From positions 19,908-83,907 of the forward strand of contig NZ_LKKO01000026.1 in assembly GCF_001455965.1 (NCBI RefSeq): a DNA stretch of 64,000 nt. Direction: 5' to 3'. The DNA is from Methylobacterium sp. GXS13. GTDB lineage: Bacteria; Pseudomonadota; Alphaproteobacteria; Rhizobiales; Beijerinckiaceae. The translations under genes were made by a program, and so were the position numbers. The notes beneath the pieces are model-generated. The model was not told the origin of the DNA and ran no database searches. It was given only the letters and a program-made list of their open reading frames with translations. This document shows positions 7,823-16,133 of the stretch, one piece after another (position 1 is the first letter of the stretch; the number at the start of each line of letters is the position of its first letter).

Positions 7823-8746
7823 TCAGGCGGCCCGGGGGACCGGGTGGAGATCGCAGGGCCGGCCAGCCTTGGCGACCTGGCCGGGCACCGCGTGGCCGAC
7901 CAGCCGCGGCAGGTCCTGGGACAGGCCGATCAGGGCCGGCAGGTCGAGGCCGGTGCGGATGCCCATCTCGTGGGCCATGCTGACCAGATCCTCGGTGCAG
8001 ATGTTGCCGGTGGCGCCCGGCGCGAACGGGCAGCCGCCGAGACCGCCGAGCGCCGCATCGAAACGGCGTGCCCCCGCCTGCCAGGCGGCCAGCACGTTGG
8101 CGAGGCCGACGCCGCGGGTGTTGTGAAAATGCAGCGTCAGGTGCTCGGCGGGGACGATCTCCAGGGCCCGGGCGACGAGCCGCTCGACCTGGCGCGGGTT
8201 GGCCATGCCGGTGGTGTCGGCCAGCGTCACGCCGGTGATGCCGAGCGCGCGATAGCGCTCGACCTGCGCGACGACCTTGTCGACGGGCTGGTCGCCCTCG
8301 AACGGGCAGCCGAAGGCGGTCGCGACCGTGGCGTTAGTCAGGACCGACGCGCCCTTCACGGTCTCCATGATCCGGGAGAACCCGGCGATCGAGTCGTCCG
8401 GGCTCATGCCCATATTGGCGCGGTTGTGGGTCTCGCTCACCGAAGCGACGAGGTTGATCTCGTCGACGCCGTCCGCGAGCGCGCGCTCGGCGCCCTTCGG
8501 GTTCGGGACCAGTGCCACGTAGACCGTGCCGGGCCGGCGGCGGATCCCGGCGAACACGTCGGCGGCGTCGCGCAGGGCCGGCACCGCCTTGGGCGAGACG
8601 AAGGACGAAACCTCGATCCGGGAAAAACCCGCCTCCGAGAGCGCGTTCACCAGGGCGATTTTCTCGGCGGTCTCGACCCAGGCCGCCTCGATCTGGAGGC
8701 CGTCGCGGGGGGCGACCTCCTGGACCAGCATCATGGCGTCGCTCAT
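7823..8746 (-). CDS. Hydroxymethylglutaryl-CoA lyase
   Basis: 307-residue TIM-barrel lyase that splits 3-hydroxy-3-methylglutaryl-CoA into acetyl-CoA and acetoacetate, or a close relative. The catalytic set aligns by spacing with human HMG-CoA lyase (R41, D42, H233, H235, C266, N275): here R14, D15, H206, H208, C239, N248. The Cys lies in the signature loop GGLGGCPFAPGATGN. Its ATG overlaps the CoA-transferase stop by 4 bp, so the two are translationally coupled. With that partner it may degrade free 3-hydroxy-3-methylglutarate, or an itaconate/citramalate-type acid if specificity differs. Confidence 0.9.
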   Translation of the reverse strand: MSDAMMLVQEVAPRDGLQIEAAWVETAEKIALVNALSEAGFSRIEVSSFVSPKAVPALRDAADVFAGIRRRPGTVYVALVPNPKGAERALADGVDEINLVASVSETHNRANMGMSPDDSIAGFSRIMETVKGASVLTNATVATAFGCPFEGDQPVDKVVAQVERYRALGITGVTLADTTGMANPRQVERLVARALEIVPAEHLTLHFHNTRGVGLANVLAAWQAGARRFDAALGGLGGCPFAPGATGNICTEDLVSMAHEMGIRTGLDLPALIGLSQDLPRLVGHAVPGQVAKAGRPCDLHPVPRAA

Positions 8747-9936
8747 TTGACGGCTCCCGCGTCGCGCAGCGTCTGGATCGCGGTCGCGTCGAGGCCGAGA
8801 TCGGCCAGAACCGCATCGGTATGGGCGCCGAGCGCCGGCCCCTGCCAGCGCACCGCCCCGGGGGTGCCCGAGAGCTTCGGCACGATGCCGGGCATCTTCA
8901 CCTGCGTGCCGCCGGGCAGTTCCGCTTCGAGGATCATGTCGCGGGCCTGGTAGTGCGGGTCGGCGACGATGTCGGCCACCGAGTAGATCCGGCCGGCCGG
9001 CACGTCCGCGGCGTCGAGGGCAGCCAGGGCGTCGTCGACGCTTCGGGCCTTCGACCAGTCCCCGATCACGCCGTCGAGCATGGCGGCGTGCTGCGAGCGG
9101 CCGTCATTCGAGCGCATCCGCGGATCCTCGGCGAGGTCGGGGCGGCCGATCGCCTTCATCAGGCGGCGGAAGATCGGATCGCTGTTGCCGGCGATCACGA
9201 CGTAGCCGCCATCCTGGGTCGGGTAGGTGTTGGACGGGGTGATGCCGGGCAGCGCGCCGCCGGTGCGGGTGCGGATCTCGCCGAGCAGGTCGTATTCGGG
9301 GACCAGGCTCTCCATCACGTTGAAGACGCTCTCCACCAGCGAGACGTCGACCACCTGCCCGGCGCCGCCGTTCACCTTGACGTTCAGGATCGACATCAGC
9401 GCGCCGATCACGCCGTGGAGCGAGGCCAAGGTGTCGCCGATGCTGACCCCAACCCGGGCCGGGGGGCTGTCCGGAGAGCCGGTGGTGTAGCGCAACCCGC
9501 CCATGGCCTCGCCGATGGCGCCGAAGCCCGGCCGGTCGCGATACGGCCCGGTCTGGCCGTAGCCGGAGATGCGGACCATCGTGAGATTGGGGTTGAGGGC
9601 CGAGAGCACGTCCCAGCCGAGACCCAGCTTCTCCAGGCCGCCGGGGCGGAAATTCTCGACCACCACGTCGGCGCTCGCGGCGAGGCGCTTGACGATGTCG
9701 AGCCCGTCGGGCGTCTTCAGGTTGACCGCGATCGACTTCTTGTTGCGCGACTGGAGATACCACCACAGCGAGGTATCGCCGTGCATCTTGCGCCAGGTGC
9801 GCAGGGGGTCGCCGCCTTCCGGCGCCTCGACCTTGATCACCTCGGCACCGAACTCGGCCAGGAGCTTGGTGGCGAAGGGTGCGGCGATGAGCTGGCCGAG
9901 TTCCAGCACACGGATCCCGCTGAGCGGACCTGACAC
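8743..9936 (-). CDS. Class III (CaiB/BaiF) CoA-transferase
   Basis: 397 residues. Features of family III CoA-transferases: N-terminal VLELGQLIAAPFATKLLAEFGAEV split as the family Rossmann half, VNLKTPDG, VVENFRPGGLEKLGLG, and the catalytic aspartate in SIGDTLASLHG (D168). It moves CoA from a donor such as succinyl-CoA to a carboxylic acid. Overlap with the HMG-CoA lyase gene points to HMG or a related C5/C6 dicarboxylate as acceptor, as in SUGCT-type enzymes. The acceptor is inferred from context. It starts 105 bp after the LysR gene end. Confidence 0.88.
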   Translation of the reverse strand: MSGPLSGIRVLELGQLIAAPFATKLLAEFGAEVIKVEAPEGGDPLRTWRKMHGDTSLWWYLQSRNKKSIAVNLKTPDGLDIVKRLAASADVVVENFRPGGLEKLGLGWDVLSALNPNLTMVRISGYGQTGPYRDRPGFGAIGEAMGGLRYTTGSPDSPPARVGVSIGDTLASLHGVIGALMSILNVKVNGGAGQVVDVSLVESVFNVMESLVPEYDLLGEIRTRTGGALPGITPSNTYPTQDGGYVVIAGNSDPIFRRLMKAIGRPDLAEDPRMRSNDGRSQHAAMLDGVIGDWSKARSVDDALAALDAADVPAGRIYSVADIVADPHYQARDMILEAELPGGTQVKMPGIVPKLSGTPGAVRWQGPALGAHTDAVLADLGLDATAIQTLRDAGAVK

Positions 9937-10041
9937 CGTCGTTCTCTCCCTGTCTTTGCGGACAGGATAGGACCGTCACGCGGGCGATGTCCAAACGCGA
10001 TGCACGAGCCTGCGTTCGCCTCAGGAGAACGCAGGCTTGCC

Positions 10042-10968
10042 CTAACCCCCGGTCGTGCGCAGGTGATCGAGGAGCAGGGCGGCGGCGGGCGGCAGGGCGC
10101 CGGGCCGGACCACCAGGGTGAGCGTCCGCGTGGCCCACGGGTCGGTCAGCGGCACCGCGGCGAGCCGCATCTGCGGCCCGAGCAGGGCATAGACCCCCTC
10201 GGGGATCGTGCCGAGCCCCATCCCGGCCTGGGCCATCCGGCAGATCCCGTCGAAGCTCGGCACGTGGATCCGCAGGCGCAGCGGGCGCCCGAGGCGCCGG
10301 GCCTCGTCGCGCAGGGCCGCGTAGATCGAGCTCTCGACGTGTAGGCCGACATGATCGTAGTCGAGGGTGTCGGCGAGGGCGATTGCGGCGCGACCGCTCA
10401 GAGGATGGTCGGCGGGCATGACCAGGACCAGCCGGTCGCCGCGATACGGGTAGGCGGCGAGCGAGCGGGTATCGGTGCCGCCGGCGCAGATCCCGAGATC
10501 GGCCACGCCCTCTTCGACGCCCAGCACCACGCCGCCACTCGGCCGCTCCGCCAGGTCCACGCGGATCCGCTCCTGCGCGGCCAGGAAGACCTGAAGATCC
10601 TCGGGCAGGAACTGCACGATGGCCGACAGGTTGGCGAGCATCCGCACGAAGCCGCGCACCCCGTGCACGTGCTCGGCGAGTTCGAGCGCCATCTGCTCGG
10701 CGCTCGCCAGCATCCGGCGGGTGTGGTGCAGCAGGGTCTCGCCGGCCGGTGTCAGGCGCATCCCCCGCGGTTCGCGAGTGAGCAGCGTGCAGCCCAGGGC
10801 GCGCTCCAGCTCGGCCAGCCGCTTGCTCACCGCCGAGGGGGCGATGGCGGCCCGCCGCGCCGCGCCGTTGAGCGTCCCCGCCTCGCAGATCGCCGCGAAC
10901 AGGCGCAGCGTCTTGAGATCGAGGCGGCTCAGGGTGGCCGCAGTGGGGAGCGTGTCGGGAATGCTCAG
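10042..10968 (-). CDS. LysR-family regulator, probable CTG start
   Basis: The first standard start codon in this frame is GTG at 10830, which would cut the helix-turn-helix in half. The frame is open for 46 more codons upstream and encodes the missing part: LDLKTLRLFAAICEAGTLN, then GAARRAAIAPSAVSKRLAEL. No ATG, GTG or TTG occurs there. A CTG at 10968 overlaps the preceding gene's stop (CTGA) just behind AAGAAAGGA. That gives 308 residues, normal for LysR. The effector domain covers about 90-300. It reads toward the CoA-transferase and lyase genes and probably controls them. Confidence 0.8.
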   Translation of the reverse strand: MSIPDTLPTAATLSRLDLKTLRLFAAICEAGTLNGAARRAAIAPSAVSKRLAELERALGCTLLTREPRGMRLTPAGETLLHHTRRMLASAEQMALELAEHVHGVRGFVRMLANLSAIVQFLPEDLQVFLAAQERIRVDLAERPSGGVVLGVEEGVADLGICAGGTDTRSLAAYPYRGDRLVLVMPADHPLSGRAAIALADTLDYDHVGLHVESSIYAALRDEARRLGRPLRLRIHVPSFDGICRMAQAGMGLGTIPEGVYALLGPQMRLAAVPLTDPWATRTLTLVVRPGALPPAAALLLDHLRTTGG

Positions 10969-11375
10969 GATCCTTTCTTAGCGGTCTCCTGGGGGCCGCG
11001 CCAGTCCCGCGCGCCGACCGGCTGGCCGTATGCGCCGTGGCCGAGCTTCGCGCCCTGTCGGTTGACCAGGCCGAAGCGCAGGACCGCCTGCTCCAGGTAG
11101 GCGATCGCATCGACGAGATGGGCGCGGGCCGCCGCGATCGCGTCCTCCCCCTCCTCGACGGGGGTCTCGGCGAGGTTCACCGCGGCGATCAGCACCCGGT
11201 CGCGTTCCTCCTCGATCCGCCGATCGCGCTCGACATGGCCGCGGACTTTCGCGTCGAAGGCCTCGATCACCGACCAGGGCAGCGCGTCCTTGTCCACAGG
11301 CGCCCGGAAGGCCAGCGCGTGGCGCCGCGCCGCTGCGGCGGCGGCCCTGACATGGTCGGCGAGTTCTGCATCCAT
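10965..11375 (-). CDS. Hypothetical protein upstream of lysR
   Basis: 136 residues from ATG 11375, which has GGAGA upstream; a longer start at 11402 is less likely. Mostly helical and charged (DAKVRGHVERDRRIEEERD), no membrane segment. Pattern DAIAYLEQAVLRFGLVNRQG is not recognised as a family motif. Its stop overlaps the CTG start proposed for the LysR gene, so the genes are coupled. Confidence 0.6.
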   Translation of the reverse strand: MDAELADHVRAAAAAARRHALAFRAPVDKDALPWSVIEAFDAKVRGHVERDRRIEEERDRVLIAAVNLAETPVEEGEDAIAAARAHLVDAIAYLEQAVLRFGLVNRQGAKLGHGAYGQPVGARDWRGPQETAKKGS

Positions 11376-11409
11376 CCCGAGTCTCCGTGCGGTCTCACGC
11401 ATTGATCAG

Positions 11410-11454
11410 GCATCGTCCGTTCCCGAAAGCCGGCAACCACCTTCGGGACGATGC
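11410..11454. repeat. 45-bp hairpin repeat, second copy
   Basis: Arms GCATCGTCC (11410-11418) and GGACGATGC (11446-11454) around GAAAGCCGGCAACCACC. It matches the 45-bp unit at 7760-7804, with the stem pair A-T there changed to G-C here on both arms, so pairing is kept. Confidence 0.75.
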
Positions 11455-11583
11455 GCGCGCATGATGTCTCGAACGCGCGCCCGTCCCGCCCGTTGCCGGG
11501 GCCATGACCTTGACAACGCGAGCGCTTATCTCGCGGAACTGTGATCGGTGTACCGGGCCTCGCCCGGACGGGAGTTACCCTGA

Positions 11584-12219
11584 ATGGTTTCGATGCTGAA
11601 TGCCGGCGCCTTGCGCCCAACCTCCGCGGCGGCGCGCCTGCTGAGCGCGCTCACGATCCTCCTGGTTGCCATCGGACTCTCAGGCTGCGGTGCGATCAAT
11701 CGCGTGCCGACCCTGGAGGAACAGGCCAAGTCGTCCTGGAGCGAGGTGCAGAACCAGTACCAGCGCCGAGCCGACCTGATCCCGAATCTCGTCGAGACCG
11801 TGAAGGGCTATGCCCAGCAGGAAAAGGACGTGCTGATCGGCGTCACCGAAGCCCGCGCCAAGGCGTCGAGCGTGAAGGTCGACGCCTCGACGGTGAGCGA
11901 TCCGCAGAAATTCAAGGAATTCCAGGACGCCCAGAACCAGCTCTCCGGGGCGCTCGGGCGCCTGCTGGTCACGGTGGAGAAGTACCCCGACCTGAAGTCG
12001 AACCAGAACTTCCTGGCCTTGCAATCGCAGCTCGAAGGCACCGAGAACCGCATCGCCGTGGCGCGGCGCGACTACATCGGCTCGGTCCAGGCCTACAACA
12101 CCGAGTTGCGCACCATCCCGGGCCGCTGGATCGCCGCGATCCTGTATCCCGAAGCCAAGCCGATGGAGACGTTCTCGGCAACCCCGAATGCCGACCGGCC
12201 GCCGAACGTGAAGTTCTAG
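11584..12219 (+). CDS. lemA: LemA-family lipoprotein
   Basis: 211 residues. The signal peptide ends in lipobox GLSGC (Cys35). The helical LemA domain follows: QRRADLIPNLVETVKGYA, then EKDVLIGVTEARAKAS and a C-terminal YNTELRTIPGRWIAAIL. LemA proteins are envelope proteins of unclear function that usually sit beside TPM-domain proteins, as here: the next gene starts directly after the stop. Start chosen at ATG 11584 behind CGGGAG. Confidence 0.9.
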   Translation: MVSMLNAGALRPTSAAARLLSALTILLVAIGLSGCGAINRVPTLEEQAKSSWSEVQNQYQRRADLIPNLVETVKGYAQQEKDVLIGVTEARAKASSVKVDASTVSDPQKFKEFQDAQNQLSGALGRLLVTVEKYPDLKSNQNFLALQSQLEGTENRIAVARRDYIGSVQAYNTELRTIPGRWIAAILYPEAKPMETFSATPNADRPPNVKF

Positions 12220-13041
12220 ATGCGTCTCATGGGCTTGAGCACCGGGACGCTGGTGCGGCTCTTCCTCGCGCTGGTCGTCCTGTTCGCATGTCTGGCGGTC
12301 TACGCGGTCGGGGCGCTCGCCGCCGACCTGACCTTCCCGCCGCTCACCGGCCGCGTGGTCGACGGCGCCGGCATCCTGACACCGGATCAGCGCACGGCCC
12401 TGGAGGCCAAGCTGAAGGCGCACGAGGACAAGACCTCGGACCAGGTCGTTGTGGCGACCGTGCCCAACCTCCAGGGCACCACCATCGAGGACTTCGCCAA
12501 CCGCCTGTTTCGGGACTGGAAGCTCGGGCAGGCCAAGACCAACAACGGCGCGCTGCTGCTGGTGGCGCCGAGCGAGCGCAAGGTGCGGATCGAGGTCGGC
12601 TACGGGCTCGAAGGCGCGCTCACCGACGCGCTGTCGCGGGTGATCATCGCCAGCGCGATCACGCCGCGCTTCAAGACCGGTGATTATTACGGCGGGATCG
12701 ATGCCGGCATCGACGGAATCCTGGGAATCCTGTCGGGGGACGCGCAGGAATGGCAGCGCAAGCCGCAGGTCCGCGCCGACGAGGTCGACCCCGGTCAGGT
12801 CGCGGTCTTCGTGATCCTGTTCCTGGTCGTGCTGTTCGTAGCCTGGCGCATGAGCCGCGGGGGCGGCGGCCGTGGGGGTCGCTCGGCCGGGCGCGGCGGC
12901 GGCATCGTGTTCCTGCCGGGCTCCGGCTCGGGCGGATGGAGCGGCGGCTTCTCGGATGGAGGCGCGTCGGGCGGCTTCGGCGGCGGGTTCTCCGGCGGGG
13001 GCGGCTCGTCGGGTGGTGGGGGATCCTCGGGTGACTGGTAG
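12220..13041 (+). CDS. TPM-domain protein, YgcG type, with glycine-rich tail
   Basis: 273 residues. Signal sequence (about 10-35), TPM domain (about 40-165: GRVVDGAGILTPDQRTAL, TSDQVVVATV, VRIEVGYGLEGALTDALS), one transmembrane helix (about 190-208), then a Gly/Ser-rich tail ending SSGGGGSSGDW. Such tails follow TPM domains in the LemA neighbourhood. The start codon directly abuts the lemA stop. The role is likely envelope-associated; the molecular activity is uncertain. Confidence 0.88.
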   Translation: MRLMGLSTGTLVRLFLALVVLFACLAVYAVGALAADLTFPPLTGRVVDGAGILTPDQRTALEAKLKAHEDKTSDQVVVATVPNLQGTTIEDFANRLFRDWKLGQAKTNNGALLLVAPSERKVRIEVGYGLEGALTDALSRVIIASAITPRFKTGDYYGGIDAGIDGILGILSGDAQEWQRKPQVRADEVDPGQVAVFVILFLVVLFVAWRMSRGGGGRGGRSAGRGGGIVFLPGSGSGGWSGGFSDGGASGGFGGGFSGGGGSSGGGGSSGDW

Positions 13042-13663
13042 GATCGCCGACATTCTTCCCCAGGAGGCCTGCGAGGGCCTGGGCGAGGCGGTCGCCCGGG
13101 CCGAAGCCGACACGTCCGGCGAGATTGTCGTGATGATCAGCCGGCGGGCGGGTGCCTACCGCTCCGTGGTGCTGCTCGCGGCCCTGATTACCGCGCTGAT
13201 CCTGCCCTGGCCGCTGATCGCGCTGACTGGCTGGAGCGCCACCGCGATCCTGCTGGCGCAGGCCGCGCTGGTGGCCGCCATCCTGGCAGCGAGCCAGAAC
13301 GAACGGCTGCGGCTGGCCCTCGTGCCGCGCCGGCTGCGCAGCGCCCGGGCCCGCGAGGCCGGGCAGCGGGCCTTCTGGTCCCGGGGCCTGAGCCGCACCC
13401 GGTCCCGCACCGGCGTGCTGCTCTACCTGTCGCTGGCCGAGCGCCATGCCGAGATCGTCACGGATCTCGGCGTGCTGCAGCGCATTCCGGCGCAATCCTG
13501 GGACCGAATCCTGGCCGATCTCACCCGTGCCCTGGCGCGGGGCGACATCGAGGGCGGCCTCACCGTGGCGGTCGAGCGGATCGGCGCCTGCCTGGCCGAG
13601 CATCTCCCGGCCGGCCCGCACGATCCGGACGAATTGCCGAATCGGGTGATCGTCGCGGATTAG
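13031..13663 (+). CDS. Second TPM-domain membrane protein
   Basis: 210 residues from GTG 13031, overlapping the previous stop by 11 bp. TPM-like features: EAVARAEADTSGEIVVMISRR (residues about 15-35), two hydrophobic helices (about 40-85), and a second half VLLYLSLAERHAEIVTDLG then DIEGGLTVAVERIGACL. It corresponds to the third gene of LemA-TPM-TPM clusters. A longer frame upstream reads through the glycine-rich region of the previous gene and is not coding. Confidence 0.8.
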   Translation: MTGRIADILPQEACEGLGEAVARAEADTSGEIVVMISRRAGAYRSVVLLAALITALILPWPLIALTGWSATAILLAQAALVAAILAASQNERLRLALVPRRLRSARAREAGQRAFWSRGLSRTRSRTGVLLYLSLAERHAEIVTDLGVLQRIPAQSWDRILADLTRALARGDIEGGLTVAVERIGACLAEHLPAGPHDPDELPNRVIVAD

Positions 13664-13702
13664 CGCCGGCCGGCTTTCCGCGCGCGCGTCCGAAACCCGA
13701 GC

Positions 13703-14212
13703 CTAGCCCCGGGCTTGCCGCAATGCGGCCATGGCCTCCTCAGGCGCGGCGTCGCAGCCTGCCGGCACGACCAGCTTCACGGCCAGCTCATGCCGCGTCG
13801 CGGCGCCGTTCATACCGAGAACCGCGCCGGCCCGGTGCAGGACGGACAGGATGCTCAGCTGTATCGCGGCCCGGGGACCATCCAGGGTCCGGCCCCGATA
13901 GACGTAGGCGACCCGGTCGTTGGGATCGCGCAACGGCGCGAGAGAGGTGTCGGTGCCGTGGGGCAAGGGCTCGACGAAGTCGGCCCTCACCGGCAGCGCG
14001 CAGGCGCTGGTCCAGACCAGCCGGCGCACGGCCTCGGCGCGCGGCAGAAATACGCCCTTCCCGAGATCGACAGCAACCGCGTCGGCCCAGTCCGGGGGCG
14101 TCGGGTTCGCATAGGCCTGGACCCGCATCGATGCCGAGAGGGCGAGCAACAGGCACAGGGCGACCAGCCCTGCCCGGTCGGCATTGATCAGGCGGGTCGC
14201 GCGAGCCGGCAC
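13703..14212 (-). CDS. Exosortase-associated periplasmic protein
   Basis: 169 residues from GTG 14212, overlapping the exosortase stop at 14188-14190 by 25 bp. One N-terminal transmembrane helix (GLVALCLLLALSASMRVQAYA) and a soluble domain (about 35-169) with WADAVAVDLGKGVFLPRAEAVRR and AYVYRGRTLDGPRAA. No family is recalled. Position and size resemble the EpsI-like or partner proteins that accompany exosortases. The start cannot be later than the membrane helix. Confidence 0.65.
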   Translation of the reverse strand: MPARATRLINADRAGLVALCLLLALSASMRVQAYANPTPPDWADAVAVDLGKGVFLPRAEAVRRLVWTSACALPVRADFVEPLPHGTDTSLAPLRDPNDRVAYVYRGRTLDGPRAAIQLSILSVLHRAGAVLGMNGAATRHELAVKLVVPAGCDAAPEEAMAALRQARG

Positions 14213-15090
14213 GGCGCCCTCTCGACATGGAGCACGATCGGCAGCAGCGACGCCGCCACGGAGACCAGCGCCACGGTGACCGAGCCGGCCCCGTCGTGCC
14301 AGTAGCGGTAAGCCTCGGCGGAGGGCAGCATCGCCAGGATCCGGGCGATGTTGATCGCCACCACCAAGATTGCGCTCACCGCCAGGGCGCCGAGCGCTTC
14401 GCGGCGGATCGATCGGCCGGCGATCTTGAGCACGCACAGCCAGATCAGAGCCGCCAGCGACAGGTTGTGGAACGCCGAACATCCCTCCAGCATGACGATC
14501 GACCAGTCGGACCGCGCGCTGAGATAGACGCCGCTCGCCTGCAGGCCGGGAAAGGCGAAGCGCCCGACCCAGGCCATCAGGGCGACCTCGACCGGTTCGA
14601 TGGCGTGGTAGAACAGCTTGAAGACGAGCTTGCTCCACAGCTCGCAGAGCGACAGGGCGAGCCAGACCTGCCCGATATCGGCCAGCACGCGATCCTGGGA
14701 GCGACGGGCGAGGAGCCAGGCGGCGGCCAGCGTCATGCCGGCATAGACCGCGTGCGGCTCGGGCAGGAACCAGGTCAGCGCGCAGGCGACCAGGACGGCG
14801 CGGTCGGCCCGCGTCAGCGCGAGGCGGACGTGCCGGTCGCCGAACAGGACCGCCATGGTGGCGAGGGTGGCGAAGACCTCGCCGAAATTGAGTTCGGTGA
14901 GGCGCTGGATGCCCGGATCGGGATCGAGCAGCAGGCGCTGCAGCGCAGCCGAGATGGCCGTGCCGCACCCGAAGACCAGCAGATTCCCGCGAGCGGCTCG
15001 GACGGGCAGGTTCGCGGCATGCGCGTGCGGTGCCTTGGCCGGCCCACCTCCGCGGCACCCTGTCAGAAGCTCGGCCATTCGGGCGCTCAC
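14188..15090 (-). CDS. Exosortase/archaeosortase family transpeptidase
   Basis: 300 residues, about eight transmembrane helices. The catalytic triad of the family is in place: Cys204 (VMLEGCSAFHNLS), Arg250 (AINIARILAM), His265 (YRYWHDGAG). Exosortases cut proteins with a short C-terminal motif, helix and basic tail, and pass them on to the envelope. The gene directly upstream encodes a protein with exactly that kind of tail, overlapping by 4 bp (ATGA), so this is a dedicated sortase. Confidence 0.88.
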   Translation of the reverse strand: MSARMAELLTGCRGGGPAKAPHAHAANLPVRAARGNLLVFGCGTAISAALQRLLLDPDPGIQRLTELNFGEVFATLATMAVLFGDRHVRLALTRADRAVLVACALTWFLPEPHAVYAGMTLAAAWLLARRSQDRVLADIGQVWLALSLCELWSKLVFKLFYHAIEPVEVALMAWVGRFAFPGLQASGVYLSARSDWSIVMLEGCSAFHNLSLAALIWLCVLKIAGRSIRREALGALAVSAILVVAINIARILAMLPSAEAYRYWHDGAGSVTVALVSVAASLLPIVLHVERAPCRLARPA

Positions 15091-15665
15091 GCAGCGGCCG
15101 GCGCGCGACGTTTGCGACGGAGGAAGGCCACGGTGCCGGCCGCCAGCGCGAGACCCAGCATCGCGTTGATCTCAGGCGCAGGGGCACCGCCGGAAGCGCC
15201 CCCGGAGCTATCGCCGAAACCGGCGTCGAGGGCGAAGAGGCCGGCCATGGCTCCGTCGGCCCTGTCCGGGAATGCGTCACCGAGGCCGGCGGCCATGCGC
15301 CCGCCCGCACGCGAGCCGCCGCCCGCCCCGCCGGCCGCGGAGCCGTTGAGCGCAGACGACGAATCGGCCGTGGCGTAGCCGATGGTTGGGGGCGACAGGA
15401 GCCCCGAGAAGGCCGCCCCTCCCCCGAAGCAGGTTACTAAGCCAGCGAATGGATCCCCCCTGAGGAGGGCGTCCAGGCCCGTGCCGATTCTGGAACGGTG
15501 CAGACCGACGGTGGAAATGGGCGACGCCGCACCCGTCTGGCGAAACGCACGCGACGGGCAGACGACATCCCATTTCAGGTCGACAGGCTCTGCATATGCA
15601 GGAGTGATCCGACCTGCCAAGCATAGAACGGCGACAACGGCCGTACGCGACAGGCGCTCCTTCAT
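15087..15665 (-). CDS. Putative exosortase substrate with PEI-type C-terminal signal
   Basis: 192 residues. Signal peptide (about 1-25, AYA before EP). Glycine/serine/alanine-rich middle (100-160), two Cys in the N-terminal half (36 and 79). The C-terminus is tripartite: PEIN at 164-167, hydrophobic helix 168-181, RRKRR at 183-187. This resembles PEP-CTERM and VPEID-CTERM sorting signals. It is the first gene of the module with the sortase next. Its mature role is unknown; the composition suggests a surface or matrix protein. Confidence 0.75.
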   Translation of the reverse strand: MKERLSRTAVVAVLCLAGRITPAYAEPVDLKWDVVCPSRAFRQTGAASPISTVGLHRSRIGTGLDALLRGDPFAGLVTCFGGGAAFSGLLSPPTIGYATADSSSALNGSAAGGAGGGSRAGGRMAAGLGDAFPDRADGAMAGLFALDAGFGDSSGGASGGAPAPEINAMLGLALAAGTVAFLRRKRRAPAAA

Positions 15666-16133
15666 TACCCCTCCACCCCGAATTCTGGCGTCACGATACG
15701 CGGATCACGGGTATGCAGCCCCATATTGATCGTCGTTAACTAAGTTCTTTTGAGCATCAATATAAGCGGATATGTCGGGCGATTAATTTAGAGGTCAATG
15801 GCGGCTTTCTACTGATACTTGTTTGACCGACCCAATTAACCATTCGAACTTGCTTGTGAACGCCCTCCGCCCGCAAGCCTGAAGCGCCGGCGTTGAGATG
15901 CCCAAGACTGACGTTTCGTCCGCTGCCGGGACGCAGGTTCCATTTCCGCGACGTGCCGGAGGGGTGCGATTTGTGCGCTGCCGCACGGGGCCCGGCCGAC
16001 ACCGGTAACTTGGCCAGCTCACCGGCGATTCTCTCTTACAGACCGCATGGGTGTGACCGCGTCCGACGCGTCCGCCCGCGGGATGCCGGTTCCAGACAAC
16101 GGAGCGATACCGGCACCGCCCGAGGAGACCGCT
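15666..16133. other. Divergent intergenic region, exosortase module / glycosyltransferase
   Basis: 468 bp without a convincing gene. The first part (about 15700-15850) is AT-rich and should hold the promoter of the exosortase module. A 29-codon in-frame extension upstream of the glycosyltransferase ATG is possible but lacks a ribosome-binding site. Confidence 0.5.

Noticed and set aside
12872..13030. N-terminal extension of the second TPM protein
   Set aside because: It translates the Gly-rich coding region of the preceding gene in another frame; GTG 13031 gives the proper protein start.
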